25,277 nucleotides of DNA from Spirogloea muscicola (taxonomy: Eukaryota; Streptophyta; Zygnematophyceae; Spirogloeales; Spirogloeaceae): assembly GCA_009602725.1 (NCBI GenBank), contig WELB01000022.1, forward strand, positions 588,537 to 613,813, given 5' to 3'. The notes under the pieces were generated by a model. The model was given only the letters and a program-made list of their open reading frames with translations. It made no database searches and was not told the origin of the DNA. Below are positions 12,005 to 23,000 of the stretch, piece after piece. The first letter of the stretch is position 1. Every line of letters begins with the position of its first letter. Position numbers and translations under genes: made by a program.

Positions 12005-13428
12005 ATGACATGGCTCTGCCGCAGTCTCAGCGCGAGCCGGCCAGGCGAGCCGAGGCAGCAGGTAAGGCCCCTGCCCGTCTAGTCATGGTCTCAGCAAGTC
12101 CCATCTACTTGAACGACGTGTTGAGCCTCATGTCTGCTGCGCTGCTCGTGTGAGCAGAACGGCGTCGTCTTGCCAATGGTCGCCTTCTCTTCTCTCTATC
12201 CTGTGGTCCAAGGATGTTTGATCGCGTCCTTGCGGCTGATAGGCGTGAGATCCCCAGAGGGCGCACATGCCGCATCACCTGTTGAGTCGTCATGGCGAAG
12301 CGCTGACCCGTTGACGAATTGGATGGTGCCACATTATCGTCCAAGGATCCAGACGTTGGTAGCTAGGGTTTTAGGGTCTTCCTTCTGAAGTGACCTCCAT
12401 CTCTGATATATGTACTCGGATATTGGCTTTGCAGAAGGGGAAAGCTGCGTTGTCTCAGGCCATCGTTTATGCTTCCAAGAGCTTCACAGGAAGCAAATGC
12501 CCCATGTTTCTAACTAAACCCCAGGGTCCGTACTTTCACCAGCCTGGAATGCCTGCTTTGTATAAGTCACTGGTCTCTGTGCCGGGTATGTAGGCAATGC
12601 ACTGCGCCTTGCTAGCATATTGATTCTACATGCATCGCCAGCACACTGTCGCCTTGCTTCTGCGACAGCTATAGCGGTGTGATGAGATCAATACACCTGA
12701 TACACAGTGCTGAGTATCAGAAATAGTCTTCAAAGTTTTCTGATCGCTCTGTGCTGCCATAGCAAAAACACATGTCAAACCGCTGTAGAATAGATGGAAG
12801 GCATTGTGTGCTGGTGCCAGACACGTCACTGTCACTGGCGTAGCTTCTAATAAGTTGGTTCTTGAGCTCACCCAGTGCTCCTGGACCCGTTCCCGTGAAG
12901 CCAGAGCATTGCGGCCAGTGAGGATTGAAGCCCCTTCTGGCCACTGTGCGCCCAGCCTTCGCTATCCGATGGTCGTCATCTGTCGTACGTCACATGGGAC
13001 GTGAGGTCTGGGACATGTGCTGGGAACGTTGGGCCACACTCACTGGTGCATGAATCCCTCACTGTCACCAGGTGTCCAGGAGTGAGAGGTGACAAGTCTT
13101 CGGTGCTTTGCTTGCTCCTGTAGTGCTGATGCGAAGTGCCTGCTGGGGCTCCAAGCCTGCAGTGCCGTCTTGAAGGTGAGGCTTTTTTCATCGCGAGTGG
13201 CCAGCCAATAGGCAGCCAGCCGTGCTCTTCGTGCATGCCCTGGTGTTCGGCTGTCCGCAGAAGGAATGCCAAACCTCCTGCCATTCTGACTTGTTGAGGG
13301 TCGCGATTTACTACCCTGCCCCACTGAAGCTCGTCTTGGGAAAGCAAGAGGACAGTCGTCATGCAGCCGCCATAATTGCGACAGTCTTGTCAGCTTTAGA
13401 ACGTCTTCATTCTGCTACGATATCATGA
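12005..13428 (+). CDS. candidate unrecognised small protein, 5 exons, divergent from HASTY
   Basis: No family is recognised. A phase-consistent exon chain can be built: 12005-12061 (starts MTWLCRSLSASRPGEP, strong donor CAG|GTAAGG), 12435-12572 (acceptor TTTGCAG), 12876-13000 (acceptor CACCCAG, donor AC|GTGAGG), 13124-13175 (acceptor CTCCTGTAG, donor AAG|GTGAGG), and 13261-13428 (acceptor GTCCGCAG, stop TGA). The total is 540 bp, giving 179 residues. The product would be basic and Cys-containing. Its start is Arg/Ser-rich and poor in acids (could be an organelle-targeting peptide). A middle segment reads LRPVRIEAPSGH and LRYPMVVIC. The last exon reads LLRVAIYYPAPLKLVLGKQE, then a helix-like Ala/Leu tail. 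A rival ATG at 12010 is in another frame. Its start codon is only about 75 bp from that of HASTY on the opposite strand. Support is splice-site logic and open frame only, so the gene may be wrong in part or whole. Confidence 0.35.
12364..12377. promoter_or_regulatory. short telomere-motif (telo-box-like) element
   Basis: TAGGGTTTTAGGGT is two TTTAGGG-type units with one slipped base. Read on the minus strand it is an AACCCTA element about 430 bp upstream of the HASTY start at 11930. It also lies inside the first intron of the candidate divergent gene. In plants, telo-boxes (AAACCCTAA) near gene 5' ends bind Myb-type telomere-repeat factors; a role here is inference. Confidence 0.4.
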
Positions 13429-15608
13429 GATTCGTCTCGAATCTGAATGATTTGCATGCACTTATAAAGTTGGATTTGACATGCCCATGTGCCCAAGACT
13501 TAGTGGGGAGCTTTTGTTCATCGTGTGTGCTAGTGTTGCTTGCGCATGCATCTCATCGCCCTCCTGGACTTGAAAAGCAGGCTGGAGCTGTATCTGGTCA
13601 ATGTCCTCATCAGCCAGTGTTTGGCTGCAACAGCACTGTAGCTATCCACCATCTCAATTGCCCCTGAGGAACAGCAGCTCACATGTAGCTGGAACAGTCT
13701 CATGGGGAGGTGCATGTCGTGTTTTCTCTCCACAGACAAGACCTCAGGTGATTAGTGGCTGCTCATTGCTGGTACTTCACACATCTTTCTGCACAGTGCT
13801 GTTTCCTGGAACTCGGGGTGGCTGACTTGCAGCTGATGGCAGATTCCGCCATCCTGCAGTTGCGCAGAGACTGACGTGAGCATGATGCTTCCATTTGGGT
13901 ACTAAAGAGTCTCCCCTTCAGCTATGCTTTAGCCGTGTTACCTTAGCCCCTCTTAGCCAAGGACTTTGCTGTGTGTAGCTGAACCTCTTGCCTTCCATTC
14001 TAGCCCGAACAGTCTACTGGCTCGGTTTGGCCTCCCTTTCACTGCATGCGCACTGCGTGCCTCCTCTGCCTTGGATATCAGCTGTCAATCACTTCCTGAT
14101 AACAAATTACCCTGTTTGTTGTGAAGATGCAGTATATCCAGCTGCTCTTAAGGATTTGTTTATGTGGACATTGCTTGATTCCTGCAGTACAACAAGCAAG
14201 GTACTGCTGAGAGTCATGTGTGCTCCATGTTGGGTCCTGGAAGCGCTTGCGAGCACCATTTGATGCACTGCTCTGACTTTTTGAAATGCTCAAGGCTGCT
14301 GTGACGATATCTTTTCACATTCCTTACGCCACTGAGCGCACCGTGATGGCGGAATCTAAGGGTCTGAGCAGCCGTCAGCTTTCTTTTCTTGGCTGCTGCA
14401 ATAGCTCTGTAAGCACTTGAATTTAATTCTATAAGTGGCACCTCATTTGTTTAAACTTTCTATACGGTGCTGGCGATATAAGTGCTGGTGTGTTGTCTTT
14501 CCAGGCTTTTGACTGGTGGAGGATAGACCTCTGTAAGCAGCTAGGAAACGGCAACCCAGCTCTCCACAAAGTTTCGAATTGAGAAGCGACGGCCACAACA
14601 CTAAGTGCAATGCATGCATGTCAGCAGAGAGAGTGTAAGGATGACAGTCGTTGCACATCAACTGCACACATAGTCTATTCAGCTACTATTGTTTCTCCTG
14701 TATGTCTAATGTCAGCTCCAGTGAAGGTTTAGTGCCAAAGAATGCTGTGACATACCACAGAGATCTGGCGAACATTACATTTATATGCCAGTGCTCTGAG
14801 TTAGAATACATGTCAAGCCTACAAGGCAGGGCTTGTCAACCAAAGCAAGCAAGACCTCGCTCTCCTTGACTCGAGCTCCAGTTGAGCTAGCTGCAAGCAT
14901 GGTAGCCCGCAGCAATTGCTGCAGGAAGAGTGACCACTGAGAAGCCTGTGTTGGTGAAAACGGCTTCCTACAAAGAGGACTCTCGCAGCTGATACTTCTT
15001 CTGTCCCACAGCATGCCGGTTCAGGCATCCGAGGTCATTGAGAAGGAATGGTATAAAGGACATGGTTGCTAGTGGAAGGAAAGTGGCAATGCAGGTCCAT
15101 GCCACCCTCAGGCATTGCCACCATGAAGGTGCTGGGCTTGTCAACTTGGTCTCATCACAAGGGCGCCGCTTATTGCTAGGTCGAGCTTGGCAAGCATGTC
15201 AAGAGTATGCTGGTCACACTGCCAGCCCAATGTGGACCACCACCTTGTCCATCCTTCTTGCTGCCCCAGTCATTTAGCGAATTCTAGTGAGAGACAGCAC
15301 TTTGGGGGCAAAGAGAATCAAGTGGGGAAATTACAACACTGATATGCTAAACCCCACCTGATGTACCTCAAGCCTCCTCAGCAGCGGAGGAACCCTAACA
15401 GCAAGTTGGGCGACGGGCTGGTGGAGCACATACGGCAGCGGCCGTCACAAGGTTGAAGTCTGCGACAAGGTGGCAGCGGTGGCCTCATCGTGAGCGAGGC
15501 AGGACTGGGCGGTGCTTTCGACGGTTGTGACTGCGGCAGTGGCAGTTGCCATTGCTTCTTTGGCGTTGCCACTGCTCCAAGCGGTCACCGAGCTGAGCCT
15601 TAAACACT
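13429..15608. other. intergenic region, nothing recognised
   Basis: This stretch has only short open frames on both strands. The best-looking fragments are on the plus strand at 14815-14935 and around 15013-15072 (a small frame beginning MPVQASEVIEKEWYKGHG). They do not form a supported exon chain and match no family I know. It should contain the upstream region of the S28 peptidase gene. Confidence 0.4.
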
Positions 15609-15668
15609 TTAAACCCTACACCCTACACCCTAAACCCCTAGAATTCTAATCATGTATCCTAAACCCCA
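15609..15668. promoter_or_regulatory. telomere-motif cluster just upstream of the S28 peptidase start
   Basis: Several CCCTAAACCCC/CCCTACA units (TTTAAACCCTACACCCTACA and onward) lie 34-94 bp before the ATG at 15702. At this distance the tract is in the core promoter or the 5' UTR. It could work as a plant-type telo-box array, or simply be another interstitial telomere remnant like the one at 582-835. Confidence 0.6.
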
Positions 15669-15701
15669 CTGACTGGAGCCAGTGCTGCACCGAAGGCCGC
15701 C

Positions 15702-18700
15702 ATGGCGGCAAGCCGGCAACCGCCATGGCGCCTCGCTCTTTCGGTCATCATGGCTGCCGGTGTAGCTGCCGTATCTACCGCAGCGGCGCCCCGGTTTCCC
15801 CATCAAAGCCAAGCGGCGGCGGCGGCAGCAGTTGCCAATTGGGCGCCGCAGCGGCGGTATAACTGGACCGAGCGCTTCTACGAGCAGACGCTGGACCACT
15901 TCAGCTTCGGCTCCGACGCCACCTTCCGCCAGAGGTATCTTCTGAATGATGGCGATTGGGGCGGCGCCGACGCCGGCGCGCCCATCTTCGTCTACTGCGG
16001 CAACGAGGGCGACGTCGCGTGGTTCGCCCAGAACACGGGCTTCATGTGGGAGATTGCGCCGCGCTTTGGAGCACTGCTCGTCTTCCCGGAGGTGCACCCC
16101 CTGCTGGAGCAGACTCGCGGCCCAATGCTGCATGCGGCTGTGACTGATGGATCCTCCACCAGAATTGGCAGTGATCTACGACTGCAACTGCGTGCCCAGC
16201 TAGTTGCTACAGTTTCATACCGCCCCAGTGAAGCCTTGAGTCAGTCTAGCGATCAGCGTCAGCAGTAGCTGAGAGTCATTCTCATTTGGGTTCTGCGGTA
16301 ATTCTTGTTGGGACTGCTTGCAGCACCGCTACTATGGCAAGTCTATACCGGAGGCGGCCGTGCGGGGGGTTGACGGTGAAAGCCTTGCATTCCTTACAGC
16401 GGAGCAGGCGCTTGCCGACCTTGCTGCGCTTGTCACAGACCTCAAGACCAACCTGTCGGCGCAGGCGAGCCCGGTGGTTGTCTTCGGCGGCTCCTATGGC
16501 GGGAGTAGGCTCGCGAGCCAATCGGATGCCCCAAATCTTATCACTCAGCAGCTGCCGTCATTGTCCATGCCACAGCCGCCAGGCCCAGTCGCCTGCATGA
16601 AAGCCCAGCCCTGCATTGAGCTTTGGTGCGGGTTGTATGCATTCGTGGTACAGTGAAGCATGCATATCAGGGTTCTTGGTGACTTTGTGGAAGCTAAGAA
16701 CAACAGAGCTACTCAGACCTTCATGAGCAGGCACTTGCAAGCACCAGTGCCTAATGTTGCTGTCAAATGCAGTGCCCGATGTGTAGCCTGCACTTTGGTC
16801 AAGTTCACGTCCAGTCATGCACGCTAACCCCTTGGATGCCGTGTTTCCATGACGATACTGGCAGTGTTGGCGGCATGGTTCCGACTCAAGTACCCACATG
16901 TCGCAACCGGCGCGCTTGCATCGTCCGCCCCCATACTGCAGTTTGAGGACTTTGTACCACCCGATACGTTCTACCGCATCGTCTCTGAGGACTTCAGGGT
17001 GCGACTCGTTTTATGGCACAGAGTGACACCACAACGTATAACTTGCAATTTATGACTTCCAACTTGCTTAACCCACTGCTACTAAGACTACTCCCAGCTC
17101 CTCAGACAGATAATTGAAAGTAAGAGCTTGCCCTGACCCCTGCCTCTTGTGCATTTGGTGGGCAGCGAGAGAGCGAGACGTGCTTCCACGACATTCGCCA
17201 GTCCTGGGCGCTCATTGACGCTGTTGGGAGCTCCCGGGACGGCCTGCAGGAACTCCGCCGCACCTTCCACCTCTGCAGGTCCGCTGGTGGGCGCCTCCAT
17301 GCTTGCACCAATGTTGCTTTGGCTCTTATGCTGAAGGTCCAGGTATTGCGCTAACATATTTAATTGTATGTCTTACAATCTGAACAGTTTGCATCATGCA
17401 TATCGAATCATATCTTGTGACCTGCCTGCTGGCTGATCTCTCTGGCTGCCTACTGCCGCTGGCAGCGATCTCAACTCGACTGAGGAGCTCAAAAACTGGC
17501 TGGAGGAGGCATACTCGTTTCTCGCCATGGTCGACTACCCTGTGTCTGCAAGCTTCATGATGCCGCTACCCGCCTACCCAATCCGCGAGGTCATGCAGGC
17601 TACCAGCAGTAGACCATCTGCCTCAGCTGTTGCTCGTGCTGTTGACACGCTGTATCACTTCAAAGTCCGCAAAGAGCATCTAAATAACTTGAGAAACCAG
17701 GTGTCAGAGTCTGCCTTGCATGCTTGTAAGAGCTCGCGTGCAGATGCCAGCCTGCCTTTGCAGCTGCCTAAGCACTTGCTCATGGAAAACCTGACATGTC
17801 AGTCAGGAGCGAGTCAGTGCTTTCCTTCTCTCTTCTGGTCGCTCTCTCACTCTTTCCCAGCCCCAACGGACGTGCGCTCACATGATGCATGCAGGTGTGC
17901 AGAGCCATGGATGGGCTGCAGGGCAAGAGCTCTATACTGGAGCGTGTGTTCGCAGGTGTGAGTGTCTACTACAATCACACTGGGGCAGCCGACTGCTTCG
18001 CACCAGGAGATGACCCGCACGGCATGAGCGGGTGGGACTATCAGGTAATTTGCACCTTCCCTGAATGCGAATCTTGCGCGCTCTCTGCCACCTGCAAATA
18101 TATGCTGGTTGCTTGTGCAAGCTCTCATGTGCAAGCTGCTGCCCGCTGTGACATAGCCAAGACTTCTGAGAATGGCTTGCGGTCTTGACATGACTCCTGG
18201 CCAACATCCCTTCCAAAATATTACATGTTGATTATCTCTGAGGAGGTCCCAAGTCCATGTCAAAGCCTGACCAGCAACCCAGCTTAGACCGAGTCTGAGG
18301 CCTGGACAAGCTGTGCATCCCCTCCACCGTACGCCATAGCTGTGCCAAAGTTGTTAGCCCTGGGTCTTAGACAAACCTGATTGAGGTCCTAGACCCAAGA
18401 CTGGGGCTGACCAAGAAGCATCTGATTGCTGCACTTGCTGTGCTGTCTCAGGCGTGCACTGAGATGGTGATGCCCATGGCCAGCAACGCAAACAACAGCA
18501 TGTTCCCACCCTTTCGTTGGGATCCAAGTGCCTATGCTGACCGATGTGTCGATCAGTTTGGCGTTCGGCCGAGGCCAGACTGGATCCCTACCGAGTTTGG
18601 TGGCAAGGTATGAGTCCTTCCGGTGTAGTGGCCATAGTAGGCCGACTGAATCTGTGAACTTCAGGCTCTTGCATTGGAGCTTTACGTTAGCTGCACAGAT

Positions 18701-19491
18701 TCGTGATATGTTGATAGCCTTCAGTCATTGTAACCTGCTGCTGCTGCGTTAGTTCACATTCACGGCGTGCCTATGAGCGCAGGACATCAAGCGAGTGCTG
18801 CGCGACTTTGCAAGCAATATCATCTTTTCCAATGGCCTGCTGGACCCCTGGAGCGGTGGCGGGTAAGTGTCCACATGCCTCTCCTGCACCTGACAAAACG
18901 GCCTGTTTTGCTTTTCAAGGACTCTGCCACAAAACCTGCGAATCTGAATACTGAGCAATACAGCCCTTGTACCGAGATTTTGGAGCAGATTGAATATTCC
19001 TGATGCTGTGTGATCATGGTGCTCAGCACGTTGACATGAGTACTATATCTCTTTCTGCAGGGTTTTGGAGAATATATCGCGGTCAGTCGTGGCTCTCACC
19101 ATTTCTGACGGTGAGCCTGGCCTCTGCCACCGAATTCTGACGTATCATGTACACAGCCTCTGTGTACATGATCTGAGAGCCTGAAAGCACGTCCAGTTGA
19201 CGTGCTCACACTGCAGCGTACATGGCACTGGATTAGCACGATGTGAATAAGATGTGAGAGATGCAACTTGTGAGGGGCTGGGAGTCAGCACCTCATCTTC
19301 ACCTGATCTCAAGCCACCATTCTACAGGCGCGCACCACCTGGACCTGCGTGCGAGCACGCCAGACGACCCGCCATCCGTGCAGAGGCAGCGGGAAACCGA
19401 GTGCCGCATCATCCAGGGTTGGCTGGACGCTTACGCCCAGGCTGACGCAAGGTCGCTGAGGAACTCTGCAACACTGGCGAAGGTCGCTTAG
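15702..19491 (+). CDS. serine carboxypeptidase S28 family (lysosomal Pro-X carboxypeptidase / DPP2-like), complete, 10 exons
   Basis: It is predicted to cleave next to proline in acidic compartments (vacuole or secreted). Exons: 15702-16091, 16324-16504, 16865-16998, 17166-17278, 17466-17589, 17895-18044, 18452-18607, 18783-18862, 19061-19110, 19328-19491. All introns are GT-AG; the sum is 1542 bp, giving 513 residues, as expected for the family (about 490-510). Residues 10-29 form a hydrophobic signal peptide, followed by a poly-Ala linker. Family signatures in order: [26 protein letters not shown], nucleophile Ser187 in GGSYGGMLAAW (created across the exon 2/3 junction), [25 protein letters not shown], catalytic Asp437 in [10 protein letters not shown], and catalytic His in GAHHLDLR (residues 460-467). 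N-glycosylation sequons include NWT (54-56), NST, NHT and NNS. The start ATG follows GCCGCC. PRCP, DPP7 and thymus-specific serine protease cannot be told apart by eye; PRCP is the closest in feel. Confidence 0.95.
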
Positions 19492-20092
19492 GCCGCAGGT
19501 CGACCTTGAATTCTTTCATATGTGGAGGTCCTGCACTCTGGGCAAAAGTAAGCAGTCCAGAGGTGACAACAATGCCAGAGTCTGGGGGTTTGTTGAGGTG
19601 TTCACCCGTCCGTCTTGGCCTCTCTGGTGGTCAAGCCAGCCATCACAGCCCTGCTCTGAGCATGCCTTGCAACCAATATTGTGGGTATGGGAATATAGAA
19701 CACACCAGCCACAAGTGCTCACAGAAGTGGCAGCTGGCGACCAGTGGCATGGGCGCTATGGACACCATGTCCAGCACTGCAAGACCTCACTCTGACCAGA
19801 CAACCTCTACAAATTAGATCCATGCCCTGTACCTTCAATAAGGGGGCCACATCCACGTACACCTGTCTGAAGAAAGCCAAGTTGGCTGTAGTATCTTGTA
19901 GAATCATAAAGAACAATCAAGCACGACCCAAGGGTGAAGAGTGAATGTCAATGAGGGCCAGTCACATGCGCGGTCTCCCTTCCGAGCTGTAAATTCGTAC
20001 AATGGCAGCGGAGCTAATTGCTTGACGCCCTACTTGAGTGGCAATTAAGGCTGAAAGAAGGAAAGTCAGCTGCTTTACTCAAGGTCAATGGC
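19492..20092. other. convergent intergenic spacer
   Basis: This roughly 600 bp lies between the stop codons of the S28 peptidase (+) and the AFG1 ATPase (-). It should hold both 3' UTRs and cleavage/polyadenylation sites. Short open frames of up to about 100 codons on both strands show no recognisable motif, and I see no RNA gene. Confidence 0.5.
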
Positions 20093-23000
20093 TCAATGTG
20101 GGTGTGACAATGGGGGCTTCGCTTGGCGAGAAGGCCAGTGCTCGCGATGAGCAGCCTCATACGCCGGAGTCTGCATCTCCGTGATCCTGGCAAGGAGGCA
20201 TCGGGTAAAAAAGATGGAAGTATTTTGATATCAGACCAGAAGTCCTCCTCAACAGACAGATTGGACACAGTGATCAGTGCTGATTATATACACTTGTGCT
20301 TGTCAAAATCTCCATTTTCTGCAGAAGATGTTCATGCTGACCTGCCTCTTCAAGAAGGTGGCCTAGGACAAGAGCACCTGCTGATTGTCCGAGCCTTAGC
20401 AAAACCGAGCTCGTCGTCAACGCAGATGTCCGCAGGGTCGCTCCTGTTCGAGCGACTCGATGTCCTCCTTGGAGCATCTGCCCTCGTCACCACCCGCTCA
20501 AGAAGCTTGATGGGGTCGGTCTCAGCCGAGCATATGAAGCGAGTCCTGTGCTCATATATGACCTGCAACATTACTAGCTCTACTGATGAGTCAGAAAGTG
20601 GTCAGGGGACTGACCATTCACCAGTGATTTTCCAAGCTGATTGTGCTTGTGAATACTTCTCAGAATAAAAGCTGACCACTGCATATTATGAGCAGAGAGG
20701 ACAATCACTCGGCAGCAAACCACTATTCTGCGCATGCCCGCCATGCTCTCAAGGCACAATCGCAAGTGCAGCTCCAATCAGCTGATGAGTGACCAGATAG
20801 TCTGGTGACTGATAACATGGCCATTTTGGATACTACGCGTGGCATATATGACACAAGGTTGTGACAGTGAAGCTCTCACATCAATAAGCGTGACAAATCT
20901 GTACGCCGCCGTTCGATTTGAGGCACCAAATGCCGGAACACCTTCTACCGCCACAGTGTGAAAATTCTCTGCGCGAGTTTACTAGCAGTAAGTGATTGGG
21001 GAACTCAATGTGGCATCCTCGACAGGAGCACTACTTCTGGTGGCAGTCCAATCAATGCAAAGACTGGAGTGTCAGAAGCTTCTTCACTCACTACAGAGAG
21101 CAGAGTAGTCAGCAGCTCCGAGAGGCAGCTCACAAAGCTCGTGAAACTGATAGTACGCACCTCCGTTTACGGCAAATGGAACCTGCAACAGAAGAGCGTA
21201 ATACTCGAGGATAAACTAGAAACTCATGCTTCAAGCCCTCTTCAGCTGGCCTATTCATCTCAATCGCAGCAACTCATAAGGACCACAAGGCACTTGATAG
21301 CAAGCAGAGGTCCCTCCTTGACCGTTGTCTGGGAGGTTTGTTTGCACTCATCAATTTCAATTCACAAAGACCATAGTGAGCCTCCAGATTGCACACCTGC
21401 AGCTTACGGCCCATGACGACCTCCACTGATGTAGGAGATGCCAAGCCCCCATCCGTGCACATCCGAAACTTGCTCTGAAGTAATCTGTCACCATCTTCGC
21501 CAATGAAGTAAAGTCCATGCTGCATCTACAAGCACCAACAACGAACATTTATCTGAGACATGTATGGCCAGCTGGCATGACGGGTAACTGAGCACCATCA
21601 GAGGTAACATGATCTCCAGGAAGGGAAGCAAAGATGAGTACCTCACTAAGGCGCCTGTAATCCGTGGTAGATCCAATGCCGTGGACGATACATCGGGTCT
21701 GCAAGATCAAGCCTCAAGTTTCAGCTTTTCATGCATGGCACCTGCCAGAATACTATACAGCGACTGACTCTCGGTTGACTCACTCACAACAATCTCATGC
21801 AATATTCATTTCTTATGCTAACCAGAAGACCTAGCTACAGGAATAATTTCTGTAGCGAGGCATAGAAGACGGGCACCATGGTACGAAGCAATCTACCTTG
21901 AGCAGATCAATGAATGGCATGAAAAGTGGTCTTTGCAGGCCACCTTCATATAGGCTGTCTGGCGGCCTGTTAGACGTTGATATGAGAACCTGCGGATCAG
22001 ACATGCTGCGGGTAATGAACACAGAAACTCAAGAACACAGCTTCAGAATCGTTGACCAGGACAGCCAAGTCGCAAAGGCTTTAAACACTTGCAACTTGCA
22101 ACTTTGCTTTTGCACTGTGCACTCTGCCTAGCTTGACACTCACCAGGCCTTTAGCAAACAACTGCTTGAATAGTCGGTTCAATATCATGGCGTCAGCAAC
22201 ATCAGTGACCTGCACAAGTGCATACTAATTATCATGGCACAGTAGAGCACAATCCTGCTGGTGGGCTTTCAGTCTCTGACTCATCCCAGGCTCCAGCGAA
22301 GCAGCTGCCTGTTCTATTGAGTCTGTTTCATGAAGACCCTCCACAGCACCAAGAGCAGTCAATTGACTGCAAAGCATTCTGATGGATTGTTGGGCAACAC
22401 AACGCTCCTGACAACAGCAGTCAGCATACCATGAACTCATCCAAACACAGGAGGGAGCTCTCCTTGATTACAGCAATAGCAACAGCTTCCAAGGGGTCTG
22501 GAGTTCCCTTGTATTGCTGCACATTTGTAGCATCATATATTGTCAGCTATGTACAGATACATTACAAGTCAGTGCTACAAATCAGCATTTGCAGGTATAA
22601 TCACATATTATAATCGGGCGTTAGAACCGTTACAACGGTTATATGTCACATATATGACGGTAAAGACGGGGTATATGGGGTTAAAACAGGGTTATATCGT
22701 ATGGGCCGTTTCGGGGTTATAACGTATAACGTATGTGTGGCACCGGGGTTAAAACCTTTATAACCGGTGCGGTCAACATTATGATCACTTAGAGATTTCA
22801 TGTGCTCTTTCCGCAGTACCTTCAATTGACCATGTATATCAAGCATGAAGTCGTGAAAATGTACCCTCCGCTTCGAAATTCCATCAGGCCTGCATAGAAA
22901 TGACAAACAATGAGAACCAAGAGGAGAGCTAACCTTACAGTGTGCCAGCTCCTAAGGGATGTTCAGATGAGGTACTTCATGCTATCCCCCCTCACTGAAC

